This document shows positions 8,415 through 17,487 of a stretch of DNA of 64,000 nucleotides, piece after piece. Under the pieces are notes generated by a model. It was not told the DNA's origin and did no database searches. It saw only the letters and a program-made list of their open reading frames with translations. This DNA comes from Halalkaliarchaeum desulfuricum. GTDB lineage: Archaea; Halobacteriota; Halobacteria; Halobacteriales; Haloferacaceae. How positions within the stretch are numbered: the first letter of the stretch is position 1; every line of letters begins with the position of its first letter. Position numbers and translations under genes: made by a program. The stretch is taken from positions 3,224,001 to 3,288,000 of the forward strand of contig NZ_CP025066.1 in assembly GCF_002952775.1 (NCBI RefSeq). Reading direction: 5' to 3'.

Positions 8415-9245
8415 ATGACCACAGATTCAGACGGAACCGACGGTCGGACGGCGGCACAGCGCGAGGAAACCACCCACGGCACCCTCACGGCGGTCGGGCT
8501 CGGCCCCGGCCACCCCGAGGGGATGACGGTTCGGGCGCGGGAGGCGCTGTGCGACGCCGAGCAGATCGTCGGCTACACCACCTACGTCGACCTGCTGCCC
8601 GAGGAGATCATCGAGGCGACAGAGGAGGTCTACGCCACGTCGATGGGCGGGGAGGTGTCCCGGACCGAGGAGGCAGTCGATCGGGCGATCGCTGGCCACG
8701 ACGTGGCCATCGTCGGCAGCGGCGACCCGAACGTGTACGCGCTGGCGGGGCTGACCCTCGAGATCGTCGAATCGAAAGAGGTCACCCCGACCGAACTCGA
8801 CTTCGAGGTCGTCCCCGGCGTCCCGGCCGCCCAGTCGTGTGCCGCCCGGCTGGGCGCGCCGCTGGTGAACGACGCCGTCACGGTCTCGCTTTCCGATCAC
8901 CTCGTGCCGATGGAAGAGATCGAGTCGCGGCTGCAGGCGGTCGCGCCCGAGAAGCTGGCGATCGTCGTCTACAACCCCTGGAGCCGGCGACGGGAGGGGA
9001 ACTTCGAGCGGTGCTGTGAGATCCTGCTCGAACACCGCGACCCGGAGACGCCGGTCGGGATCGTTCACGCCGCCGGCCGCGAGGACGAACGCGTCGAGAT
9101 CGTCGAGCTCGGGGAGCTGGAATCGATGGGCGACAGCGACGTCCTCGACATGCGGTCGACGCTCGTGGTCGGAACCGAGGACACCTACGTCTACGACGGC
9201 CGGATGATCACCCCGCGGGGCTACGAGACGAAGTACGACTATTAG
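8415..9245 (+). CDS. cbiH2: Precorrin-3B C17-methyltransferase CbiH (second copy)
   Basis: A 276-residue CbiH/CobJ paralogue following cbiH1 after 14 bases. Motifs are LTAVGLGPGHPEGMTVRARE (about 28-47), the VGYTTYVDLLP segment typical of CobJ/CbiH, VAIVGSGDPNVYALAGL and VPGVPAAQSCAARLGAPL. The ATG at 8415 is chosen because the upstream in-frame region overlaps cbiH1 and has no family character. It closes the first corrinoid block; the HEPN/MNT pair follows on the opposite strand. Confidence 0.9.
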   Translation: MTTDSDGTDGRTAAQREETTHGTLTAVGLGPGHPEGMTVRAREALCDAEQIVGYTTYVDLLPEEIIEATEEVYATSMGGEVSRTEEAVDRAIAGHDVAIVGSGDPNVYALAGLTLEIVESKEVTPTELDFEVVPGVPAAQSCAARLGAPLVNDAVTVSLSDHLVPMEEIESRLQAVAPEKLAIVVYNPWSRRREGNFERCCEILLEHRDPETPVGIVHAAGREDERVEIVELGELESMGDSDVLDMRSTLVVGTEDTYVYDGRMITPRGYETKYDY

Positions 9246-9284
9246 TGGAGATACCAACTTGCATTTTCGAGGTCATCACGGTTA

Positions 9285-9806
9285 TCAATAGGCAGAGAGT
9301 CTGTCACAGACGCAGACTCCGTCCTCAAGGATCTGCTTAGTCGCGTGTATATGAATCGCACGTGCCAAGTCACGCATAGCGTCGGCCTGCTCATGTGTGG
9401 GACGATTACCGCCGTAGTAGCTGTCCGTTCGGTTGTTGTCGTAGAGTTGACGGAGTCGTTTTGAGGTATGTCGGGATACTAATCCAAGGTCAGCAGCTCG
9501 TGTATAGCACTTGGTGTGGTCGTGAAAGTCCCGCAGAGTGTCCCCTCCTTCGGCAAGTGCGTATGCTTCAAGCGACCGTTCGATCGCACCGAAGCATAGT
9601 TCGATGATCGCGGTATCATACCCGTCGATAACGGGTTTTTCGGCAAGGTCAAGGAGCTTGCAGCCCTTCGTTAGTTGAGCTGTCCAGTCTTCGTCGGAAT
9701 TGATCGATTCTTCGGGCGTTGGCATGCCATGCCCCTCGCCATTGAACGCGTCAATCGCTGCATCCAATGCTTCCGTGATGTCGTTCGGATCAGAACAGTT
9801 ACTCAT
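9285..9806 (-). CDS. HEPN-like toxin partner of HEPN/MNT pair
   Basis: A 173-residue, mostly alpha-helical protein starting MSNCSDPNDITEALDAA. A central helical part (IIELCFGAIERSLEAYAL) is followed by NNRTDSYYG, a candidate for the conserved R-x-polar/aromatic HEPN motif, although the usual R-x4-6-H spacing is not exact. It overlaps by eight bases the gene for an HTH-nucleotidyltransferase, the standard partner of HEPN RNases in type VII toxin-antitoxin modules. Local G+C is clearly below that of the flanking corrinoid genes, which suggests transfer. The HEPN assignment rests largely on context. Confidence 0.6.
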   Translation of the reverse strand: MSNCSDPNDITEALDAAIDAFNGEGHGMPTPEESINSDEDWTAQLTKGCKLLDLAEKPVIDGYDTAIIELCFGAIERSLEAYALAEGGDTLRDFHDHTKCYTRAADLGLVSRHTSKRLRQLYDNNRTDSYYGGNRPTHEQADAMRDLARAIHIHATKQILEDGVCVCDRLSAY

Positions 9807-10515
9807 CGGATGTCCCCTTAAGAATCATTTCACGGAGTTCAGAGAATTCGTCCGTCTCGTAAACCACGATCCCTTCGCTAAGGATCCGTCGAATGTCGGA
9901 GATGTGGCTTGGAACCGCCTGAAAACTCTCGACATCGATCTCGAACTCGAACCGCTCGTCGTCGAATACCGTTTCTTCTAGCTCCTGTCTGACCCGATTC
10001 GCGTTCCGTTGGTTCTCCATACGATCCTTTCTGACGGCTACCCAGAGGTCGATATCACTTCGGCGGTCCGCTTCACCACGAGCAACGCTGCCGTACACGA
10101 CGACTCCGAGCACCTCATCAAGCTGCTCCCTGATGGAACTAACTGCCGCTCGAACGGGTGGACGGAACTTTGGCTGCGGAATCTGAAAAAACGGGTCGTG
10201 TGGAACGGAGAGGCGTCCCGTATTGATCTGTACGAGCTTCTTCTGTGCCTCCCGCTCAACTGTGACGAGCTGATTGGCAGAGAGCACATCCACGACTTTC
10301 GAAATAGTCGGTCGTGAGTAATCCAAGACTCTACCAAGTTCGACGTAGGAAAACTGGCCCTCCGGATTTCTACTTAAAAACGAGAGGAGGTCACCCATTG
10401 CCTGGCTGCGAAACAATCGATCGTCTTGGACCGGCAAATCGAGTGATATCGTCGTCGGATGTTCCTTCTGACTGTTCGAGTTCGATTCCATAGTAAATTT
10501 TCCCTTTCGCATCAT
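9799..10515 (-). CDS. HTH-nucleotidyltransferase (MntA-type antitoxin)
   Basis: A 238-residue two-domain protein. Residues about 30-90 form a winged helix (LLSFLSRNPEGQFSYVELGR, YSRPTISKVVDVL). Residues about 130-220 form a minimal nucleotidyltransferase domain with the signature GSVARGEADRRSDIDLWVAV and a later acidic strand FEFEIDVESF. Known MNT antitoxins AMPylate or otherwise silence their HEPN toxin. The fused winged helix implies that this one also binds DNA, perhaps its own promoter. ATG-ATG at the start makes Met1 or Met2 possible. Confidence 0.82.
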   Translation of the reverse strand: MMRKGKFTMESNSNSQKEHPTTISLDLPVQDDRLFRSQAMGDLLSFLSRNPEGQFSYVELGRVLDYSRPTISKVVDVLSANQLVTVEREAQKKLVQINTGRLSVPHDPFFQIPQPKFRPPVRAAVSSIREQLDEVLGVVVYGSVARGEADRRSDIDLWVAVRKDRMENQRNANRVRQELEETVFDDERFEFEIDVESFQAVPSHISDIRRILSEGIVVYETDEFSELREMILKGTSDE

Positions 10516-10518
10516 ACT

Positions 10519-10545
10519 TATAGTTTATATTTAAATTTGGCTCAA
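10519..10545 (-). promoter_or_regulatory. Promoter of HEPN/MNT operon
   Basis: Very A/T-rich stretch (TTTAAATATAAACTATAAG on the reverse strand) whose centre lies about 25 bases before the ATG at 10515. It fits a TATA box of a leaderless transcript for the toxin-antitoxin operon. Confidence 0.5.
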
Positions 10546-10690
10546 CTTATGCCAACCAAACAGGCAATCTGACATTCTCGAAGCCTTCTTCCCCAAGAAG
10601 TCGTTCGAAAATGGAAGGTTCTCGTAATGACGAGGGGACTTGCTCTCTCGGACAACGTGATCCCAGACGAGTCACGAGAGAGTAATGTGA

Positions 10691-12850
10691 CTAGCGATCC
10701 CGGTGAGCTGAGTCTGCAGCGTCGGTGACGCGCTCGGCCGAAAGCTCCGAGAGGGGAATCCGCCGGCCGTCGGTTTCGGTCTCGATCAGGTCGATCAGGC
10801 CCGTCCCCCGACCGGATCCCGAACCCCCTTCTTCGCTGGCGTCGACGACCAGCGTGTCGGCCTCGGCGGCGGCGAGTCCCCGTGCGGCCTCCCGGGTCCG
10901 GGCGGTCGGGCTGCCGTCCGCGACGTTCGCCCGGCCGTCGGTGACGACGACGACCAGGCCCGCCTCGGCGTCCGACCGATCCAACAGCCGCCGGGCAGCA
11001 TCCAGGCCCGATGGCAGTGGTGTCCGGTCGCCCGTCGGCAGCTCTTTTAGGTGCCTGGCCGCGAGGGTGACGCTGTCGGTCGGCGGCAGGAGGACCTCGC
11101 TCTCCTCGCCCGCGACGGCCACGAACGCCACCTCGTCGCGGTGCTCGTAGGCGTCCTGCAGCATCGACAGCACCACCCCCTTGGCGTCGCGCATCGCAGC
11201 CCGCATCGAGGCGCTGGCGTCGACGACGAACACCACGAGTGTCCCGGCGGTTCCGCTCCGCACGGACGTTTTCAGGTCCCGCTCGGTCGGGGTGGTTCGA
11301 CCCTCCGCGGCGGCGGCCCGAATCGACGCGGCGGCGTCGACTGTGTCCTCATCGCCGGCGGGTTCTGTCCGCACTCGTGCCCCCCTGGCGTCGGTCGACT
11401 CCGACACCCGGACACGGGTGCCGTCCCGGACGCGGGTGGTCTCGGCGTTCGGCTCGACCGCGTCCGGGCTGTCGGCCTCGCCGACCGCCGCCCGGGCCTC
11501 GCCGGGAACGATCGGCGTCGACTCCTCGGTTTCGTCCGGTTCGCTGCCGTCCTTCTCGCCGTCCCCGTCGTCGCTTCCGTCCCCGCCGTCCCCGTCGTCG
11601 CTTCCGTCCCCGTCGTCGCTTCCGTCCCCGTCGTCGGTCCCTTCTCCGTCGTCGCCGCTCTCTGTGTCCCGATCACCGGTCGAAGCGCCCTCCGCGGAGG
11701 CCTCGCCGATGTCGTGAGGCGAAGCCTCACCGTCGGACGGATCGTCGCCCCTCTCGTCGCTTTCGTCCGGCCCTTCGCCGTCCCCCGGTTCGTTTTCCTC
11801 GCTGCCATCCCCGTCCCTTTTTTCGTTGCCTTCCTCTCGGTCGTCCCCGCCGAAGTGGTCCTCGAGTACGTCGTCGACGTCGGGGTCGTCCTCGAACGGG
11901 CGGCTCTGGAGTCGGTGGGGAAGCGCGAGGCGTGCGGCCTCCCGGACGTCGGACTCGATCACTTTCCCCCGACCGTCGAGGGCGGCGAACGTCCGGGCGG
12001 TGTGGGCGATCGCGATGTCCCCCCGGTGGCCGTCGACACCGGCGTCGCGGCACAGCTGTGCGATCTCGCGTTTGAACTCGGCCGGTAGCGACACGTCCCC
12101 GAGACGGTCGCGCGCCGCCACCAGCCGGGCGCGCTCGTCCTCGATTGCGCCGACGTACCGGTCGCCGAACGCCTCCCCTTCGGCCTCCCGAGTCAGCGCC
12201 CGGTCGATGATATCCATCCGGTCGTCGACGTCGCGACAGCCCGTCACCGTCGCCTGGAGCGCGAACCGATCCCGGAGCTGCGGTCGGAGGCTTCCCTCCT
12301 CGGGGTTCATCGTCCCCACCAGCGTGAAGTCGGCGGGGTGAGAGAGGCTGACCCCGTCGCGCTCGACCCTGTTGACGCCGCTCTCGGCGGCGTCCAAAAG
12401 CACGTCGACCAGGTGATCGTCGAGCAGGTTCACCTCGTCGACGTACAGCACACCCCGGTTGGCCCGCGCGAGCAGCCCGGGATCGAACTCCGCCTCCCCT
12501 TCCAGGGCGTCTGCCACCGACAGCGTCCCGACCACACGCTCGCGCGTCGCCCCCAGTGGAAGCGTCACCAGGGGAACGGACCTGGTCTCGACGGGCGGGT
12601 CCTCGCGTGCCCGACACGACTCACACTGGCCGTCGGGATCGTCGGGCGGGCAGCCGTACGGACAGTCCGCGACGGCGCGCTGCTCCGGCAACAGGTCCAC
12701 CAGGCCGCGGACCGCCGTGGATTTGGCTGTCCCTTTCTCGCCGCGCACGAGCAACCCGTCCAGCGCATCGTTTGCCGCGACGGCCAGCAACGCTCGCTTC
12801 AACTCCTCTTGCCCGACGATCGCTGGGAACGGCGTTCGGTGGTTCGCCAT
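10691..12850 (-). CDS. chlID: Fused cobalt/magnesium chelatase ATPase-VWA subunit
   Basis: A 719-residue fusion of the BchI-like AAA+ motor and the BchD-like von Willebrand A domain. Near the N-terminus GEKGTAKST is the Walker A (about 37-45), LYVDEVNLLDD the Walker B, and VGTMNPEEGSLRPQLRDRF the sensor region. Residues about 330-460 are an acidic low-complexity linker of repeated Asp-Gly-Asp/Ser-Asp-Asp units. The C-terminal VWA domain has the MIDAS motif VVDASASMR. With CobN it would form a late-insertion-type cobaltochelatase. It is transcribed divergently from cobN, 49 bases away. Confidence 0.9.
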   Translation of the reverse strand: MANHRTPFPAIVGQEELKRALLAVAANDALDGLLVRGEKGTAKSTAVRGLVDLLPEQRAVADCPYGCPPDDPDGQCESCRAREDPPVETRSVPLVTLPLGATRERVVGTLSVADALEGEAEFDPGLLARANRGVLYVDEVNLLDDHLVDVLLDAAESGVNRVERDGVSLSHPADFTLVGTMNPEEGSLRPQLRDRFALQATVTGCRDVDDRMDIIDRALTREAEGEAFGDRYVGAIEDERARLVAARDRLGDVSLPAEFKREIAQLCRDAGVDGHRGDIAIAHTARTFAALDGRGKVIESDVREAARLALPHRLQSRPFEDDPDVDDVLEDHFGGDDREEGNEKRDGDGSEENEPGDGEGPDESDERGDDPSDGEASPHDIGEASAEGASTGDRDTESGDDGEGTDDGDGSDDGDGSDDGDGGDGSDDGDGEKDGSEPDETEESTPIVPGEARAAVGEADSPDAVEPNAETTRVRDGTRVRVSESTDARGARVRTEPAGDEDTVDAAASIRAAAAEGRTTPTERDLKTSVRSGTAGTLVVFVVDASASMRAAMRDAKGVVLSMLQDAYEHRDEVAFVAVAGEESEVLLPPTDSVTLAARHLKELPTGDRTPLPSGLDAARRLLDRSDAEAGLVVVVTDGRANVADGSPTARTREAARGLAAAEADTLVVDASEEGGSGSGRGTGLIDLIETETDGRRIPLSELSAERVTDAADSAHRDR

Positions 12851-12899
12851 GTGGATATGAAATCTTATTTGTAGTACCTAAATAATGCTTTACTAAATC
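12851..12899. promoter_or_regulatory. Divergent chlID/cobN promoter region
   Basis: A 49-base A/T-rich gap serving both strands. It contains TTATTTGTAGTAC and CTAAATAATG, which are usable as TATA boxes in one or other direction. GTAGTAC at 12871-12877 recurs 20 bases before cobA (2859-2865) at a similar distance from the start codon. With so little space the two genes are probably regulated together. Confidence 0.45.
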
Positions 12900-15800
12900 G
12901 TGGCGACGATCGGGCTGTACACGGCGACCGAAAACGAGTTGGGCGCGATCGGCGAGGCGGCAGACCGACTCGCGAGGGATCCCGGGGAGTCGATCCGGCT
13001 GGAAGTTCGATCGAAGGATGATCTCGGCGACGAGACCGACGTCGCGGCCTTCCTCGATCGGCTCGAGGCGGTCGATGTCGCCGTGTTGTGGCTCCACGGC
13101 GGGCCAGAGAGCATGCCCGGGTACGACCGCACGGTCGAACGGCTGATCCACGCGGGCGTACCGCTGATCACGATGTCGACGGGCGACGGCCCCGACGTCC
13201 GGGACTCCACGGTCGTCGAGGGCGACCGCGAGCGGGTCGCCGCGTATCTCGAACGCGGGGGCGTCGTCAACGTCGAAAACTGCTGTCGGTACCTCGCGAG
13301 CGAGTACGGCGACTACGACGGCGGCTACGACGACCCCGTCGAGCTCCCGACGGAGGGGGTCTACCACCCCGACCACCCCGGAATCGGCTACGAGGGACTC
13401 TGCAAGCTGCACGATCCGGGAAAGCCCACGATCGGGATCTGGTTCTACGAATCCCACTGGACGCACGCGAACACGCGGTTCGTGGACGCACTCGTCCGGC
13501 GGCTGGAGTCACTCGGCGCGAACGCCTTGCCAGTCTTCTGTGTCCCGGTCGCAGGCGGGGGCGGCAAGAGCGCGGACCGCAAGGATGCCGAGTGGGTCGC
13601 GCGAAACTGGTTCGCCGACGGCGACGATCTCGATCCCGTCGTCGACGCCGTTATAAGTTCGTTCGTGTTTTCGCTTTCGATGAACGAGCGCGGGCGGGAG
13701 GCAAGCGACCCGGACGCCGACGGCGGTTCTCGGGTCGAGGAGCTGTTCCTGCGCGAGCTCGGCGTTCCCGTCCTGCAGGCGATGACGACCAAACGCTCCC
13801 GCGAGGAGTACGCGAACGCCGACGCGGGCGTGCTGGGGTTCGAGCTCGCGCTGTCGGTGGCGCTCCCGGAGTTCGACGGCCCCGTGATCACCCACCCGAT
13901 AAGCGGCAACGAGCCGGTCGACGTCGAGGCGAAGATCGGCACCGCGCCGAAGCGCCACCTCCCGATCGAGGATCGGATCGATCACCTGTCCCGCCTGGCG
14001 ATCAACTGGGCGCGGCTCCGGCACCTCCCGAACCGGGAGAAACGGGTCGCGATCGTCCTGCACAACTACCCGCCAAGCGACGACGGCATCGGCACCGCCT
14101 TCGGGCTCGACACACCCGAAAGCGTCGTCAACCTGCTCGAAGCGCTGGACCGTCGCGGGTACGCACTCGGGGAGATCCCCGACGACGGCGCGGCGGTGAT
14201 CGACCGCCTCACCGCCCAACTCACCCTCGACGGCCGATGGGTCGACCCCGAGAACGTGCGCGAGGCCAGCGTCGACGTCGTCGCCCCCGAACAGTACGCC
14301 GACTGGTTCGACGCGCTCGACGACCGCCTGCGGGCGAACGTCCGGGAGGAATGGGGCGACCGGCCGGACCGACCGATCGCGATTCCCGGCTGCGAGTACG
14401 GCAACGCCCTGGTTACGGTCCAGCCCCCACGGGGGTTCGGGATGGACCCCTCGAAGGTGTACCACGATTCGGACCTGCATCCCCCCCACGAGTACGTCGC
14501 CTTCTATCGGTGGCTCCGCGAGGAGTATCGGGCGGACGCCGTCGTCCACCTGGGAACCCACGGCAGCCTGGAGTGGCTCCCCGGCAAGACGGTGGGGCTC
14601 GACGGCGCGAGCGCCCCCGACGGGCTGGTCGACGATCTGCCGAACGTCTACCCGTACGTGATCAACAATCCGGGGGAGGGGACACAGGCGAAACGCCGTT
14701 CGTACGCCGCGATCGTCGACCACCTCACGCCGCCGATGCGGGACGCCGGCACCTACGACGAACTCGCCGAACTGGAGGAACTGGCCCGCGGATACCGGGA
14801 GGCCGGCGCCGATCGCGAGAGCCGTCTCGAAGGTCCCATCCGCGAACGCGTTACGGAGCTGGATCTGGCGGTCGAACTCGGGTTCGGACACGGACGCGCC
14901 GAACACGAAGCCGACGGGGATCCGGTCGAGGAGATCCCGATCGACGACCTCGTCGAGTCGATCCACGAGTACCTCACCGACGTGAAGACGACGGGGATCA
15001 GGATGGGGCTGCACACGCTCGGGGAGCCGCCGGCGGGCGAGCGGCTCGTGGAGTACCTGGTCGCGCTTACCCGGTTGGAGAACCCCGGTGCGCCCAGTCT
15101 GCACCGGAGCGTCGCGGACGCGCTCGGGCTGGACTACGACCGGTTGCGCGAGTCGCCGGGCGCGTACGACGAGGACCTGAAAGCATACCACTCGGAGGCG
15201 ATCGACCTCGTCGGCGAGGTCGCGGTCGAACTGGTCGCGTCGCTGGCCCAAAACGGGTTCGACACCGACCTCGAAACCGAATTCGACGCCGACCTCGAAA
15301 CCGAATTCGACGCCGACCTCGACCTGAACCCGCTGGAACACGACAACCTTCGGACGGCCCTGGAGTACGTCTGCGAGGAGGCCGCCCCCCGGGTTCGGGG
15401 TGCGACCGCGGAGGTTCCCCGGGTGGCCGACGCCCTGGAGGGTGGGTACGTCCCGCCGGGCGGCAGCGGCGCGCCCACCCGCGGGGGGGTCGACCTGCTC
15501 CCGACCGGGCGGAACTTCTACACGCTTGACCCCCGGAAGGTGCCCGCCAGGTCGGCCTGGGAGGTCGGCCGGGAGGTCACAGAGGGTGTACTCGAGCGCC
15601 ACCACGAGGAACACGGCGAGTACCCCGAGGAGATCGGCGTCGTGGCGTGGGGGACGCCGACCGTCCGGACCCGGGGGGAGACGATCGCGCAGGTCCTTGC
15701 CGCCATGGGCGTCAGGCCGGTCTGGACCGACGCCGGCCGGATCGAGGGCGTCGAGCCGATCCCGATTTCGGAACTCCGCCGCCCTCGTGTGGACGTGACG

Positions 15801-16733
15801 ACGCGCGTCTCCGGGCTGTTCCGTGACGCGTTCCCGGCGGCGGCGAGCGTGATCCACGAGGCGATCGAAACCGTCGTCGGTCTCGAGGAGCCCCACGAAC
15901 ACAACTACGTGAAAAAACACGTCGAGGAGGACGCCGCATCGTTCGAGCGCGAGGGGCTCGACCGGGCCGAGGCCCGAGAAGCGGCCACCCGGCGGGTGTT
16001 CACGACCACACCCGGCGGCTACGGGGCCGGCACCAACAAGGTCCTCGACGAGGGCGAGTGGGACGATCGGTCGGATCTCGCGGGAGCGTTCCTCCAGTGG
16101 GGCGGCTACGCGCTCGACGAGCACGGCGAGGTCGAGCCGGCCCACGACGCGTTCGAGCGTCGCCTCGGCCGGGTCGACGCGACCGTGAAGCTCGAAGACA
16201 CCGACGAGCAAGACGAGTTCGACTCCTCGGACTGGTACGCCTTCCACGGGGGGCTGGTCGCCGCAGTCGGGGAGGTGTCGGGGAGCGATCCCGCCTCTTA
16301 CGTCGGCGACTCCAGCGATCCCGGAGACGTGCAGGTGTACACCAACGAGGAGAAGGTGCGCAAGTCGATGCGGACCCGGGTGCTCAACCCCGACTGGCTC
16401 GACAGCATGGAGGAACACGGGTACAAGGGCGCCGGCGACCTCTCGACGACGGTCGAGGTCACCCTCGGATGGGACGCGACAGCCGGCGTCGTGGGCGACA
16501 CGCTCTGGGAGGAGGTCGCCGACGCGTACGCCTTCGACGAGGATCGACGGGAGTGGATGCGGGAGGTCAACCCCTGGGCGCTGGAGTCGATCACGGCGAC
16601 TCTCCTCGAGGCGATCGACCGCGACCTGTGGGACGCCGACAGGGAGACACGAGACCGGCTCCGGGACATCAACCTCTCGGTGGAGGGTGACCTGGAGGCG
16701 AGAGCGACCGACGCGGAATCACCGAGACACTGA
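12900..16733 (+). CDS. cobN: Cobaltochelatase large subunit CobN
   Basis: A 1277-residue CobN/BchH-type protein, full length for the family. It is the porphyrinoid-binding subunit of an ATP-dependent chelatase that inserts cobalt (into hydrogenobyrinate diamide in bacteria). Landmarks are VLWLHGGPESMPGYDR (about 62-77), the IGIWFYESHW segment, HLGTHGSLEWLPGKTVGL (about 545), the PYVINNPGEGTQAKRR loop and the C-terminal NPWALESI. Around residues 780-805 there is a 24-base in-frame tandem duplication giving repeated LETEFDAD. The GTG at 12900 follows directly after the promoter, so the transcript is leaderless or nearly so. Confidence 0.95.
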   Translation: MATIGLYTATENELGAIGEAADRLARDPGESIRLEVRSKDDLGDETDVAAFLDRLEAVDVAVLWLHGGPESMPGYDRTVERLIHAGVPLITMSTGDGPDVRDSTVVEGDRERVAAYLERGGVVNVENCCRYLASEYGDYDGGYDDPVELPTEGVYHPDHPGIGYEGLCKLHDPGKPTIGIWFYESHWTHANTRFVDALVRRLESLGANALPVFCVPVAGGGGKSADRKDAEWVARNWFADGDDLDPVVDAVISSFVFSLSMNERGREASDPDADGGSRVEELFLRELGVPVLQAMTTKRSREEYANADAGVLGFELALSVALPEFDGPVITHPISGNEPVDVEAKIGTAPKRHLPIEDRIDHLSRLAINWARLRHLPNREKRVAIVLHNYPPSDDGIGTAFGLDTPESVVNLLEALDRRGYALGEIPDDGAAVIDRLTAQLTLDGRWVDPENVREASVDVVAPEQYADWFDALDDRLRANVREEWGDRPDRPIAIPGCEYGNALVTVQPPRGFGMDPSKVYHDSDLHPPHEYVAFYRWLREEYRADAVVHLGTHGSLEWLPGKTVGLDGASAPDGLVDDLPNVYPYVINNPGEGTQAKRRSYAAIVDHLTPPMRDAGTYDELAELEELARGYREAGADRESRLEGPIRERVTELDLAVELGFGHGRAEHEADGDPVEEIPIDDLVESIHEYLTDVKTTGIRMGLHTLGEPPAGERLVEYLVALTRLENPGAPSLHRSVADALGLDYDRLRESPGAYDEDLKAYHSEAIDLVGEVAVELVASLAQNGFDTDLETEFDADLETEFDADLDLNPLEHDNLRTALEYVCEEAAPRVRGATAEVPRVADALEGGYVPPGGSGAPTRGGVDLLPTGRNFYTLDPRKVPARSAWEVGREVTEGVLERHHEEHGEYPEEIGVVAWGTPTVRTRGETIAQVLAAMGVRPVWTDAGRIEGVEPIPISELRRPRVDVTTRVSGLFRDAFPAAASVIHEAIETVVGLEEPHEHNYVKKHVEEDAASFEREGLDRAEAREAATRRVFTTTPGGYGAGTNKVLDEGEWDDRSDLAGAFLQWGGYALDEHGEVEPAHDAFERRLGRVDATVKLEDTDEQDEFDSSDWYAFHGGLVAAVGEVSGSDPASYVGDSSDPGDVQVYTNEEKVRKSMRTRVLNPDWLDSMEEHGYKGAGDLSTTVEVTLGWDATAGVVGDTLWEEVADAYAFDEDRREWMREVNPWALESITATLLEAIDRDLWDADRETRDRLRDINLSVEGDLEARATDAESPRH

Positions 16734-16740
16734 AGGATCC

Positions 16741-17487
16741 ATGACTTCACAACACAGCGACGAAGAGTACGCGGATTTGGGCGCAACGACACAGGAGGCG
16801 ATGGAGATCGCCCAGACCAGCCTCGACATCGTCGGGCAGTTCGTTCCCGACGAGACGCTCGCAGACCGGTTCCGCCGGAAGTCGGTCCACTCCTCGGGCG
16901 ACATCGAGTTCCAGCACCTGCTGCGGTTCGGGAACGACCCCGCCGTCGCCGGGGCGCGGGCGGTCCTCGACGGGAGGCCGATCGTGACCGACATCTCGAT
17001 GGCCGCCGCCGGGATCACCGAGCGCGGCCACGACTGCACGATCCGGACGACGATCGGCAACGGCGACGAGCTGGCCGAGGAAACCGGGATGACCCGGTCG
17101 GCGGCGGCGACGCTGGAGCTGGACCGCGAGGGGGTCTACGACGGGGCGATCGTGACGATCGGCAACGCCCCGACTGCGGCGCTGACGCTGGCGGACTGCA
17201 TCGAGGACGGCACCCGCCCGGCGGTCGTGGTCGCGACGCCGGTGGGCTTCGTGAAGGCGCCCGAGAGCCGCGAGCGGATCCGGGAGGTCGGAACGGAGTA
17301 CGGCGTGCCGACGATCACGAACGTCGGCCGGCGCGGCGGCAGCGGACTCGCTGCGGCGCTGACCAACGAGCTGATCCACGTCGCACGCGACGCCCGGGAG
17401 GGGGAAGTCGATCTGGATGCGGCGGGAACTTTTGAAGGTAGCGACGATAGCTCCGGCGACGACGCCGACGGGAGGAAAGACCAGTGA
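16741..17487 (+). CDS. cbiC: Cobalt-precorrin-8 methylmutase CbiC
   Basis: A 248-residue CbiC/CobH mutase, which moves the methyl group from C11 to C12 to give cobyrinate. Family motifs: FRRKSVHSSGDIEF (about 43-56), the VTDISMAAAGI segment (about 82) and the C-terminal VGFVKAPESRERI with NVGRRGGSGLAAALTNEL. A 30-residue acidic tail (Ser-Asp-Asp rich) is extra. The ATG lies seven bases after the cobN stop and the 3' end overlaps cbiE by four bases. Confidence 0.93.
   Translation: MTSQHSDEEYADLGATTQEAMEIAQTSLDIVGQFVPDETLADRFRRKSVHSSGDIEFQHLLRFGNDPAVAGARAVLDGRPIVTDISMAAAGITERGHDCTIRTTIGNGDELAEETGMTRSAAATLELDREGVYDGAIVTIGNAPTAALTLADCIEDGTRPAVVVATPVGFVKAPESRERIREVGTEYGVPTITNVGRRGGSGLAAALTNELIHVARDAREGEVDLDAAGTFEGSDDSSGDDADGRKDQ

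Noticed and set aside
13509-16418. A 969-codon open frame opposite cobN
   Set aside because: It is a shadow of cobN caused by high G+C third positions. It lacks any domain signature, and cobN is unmistakable.
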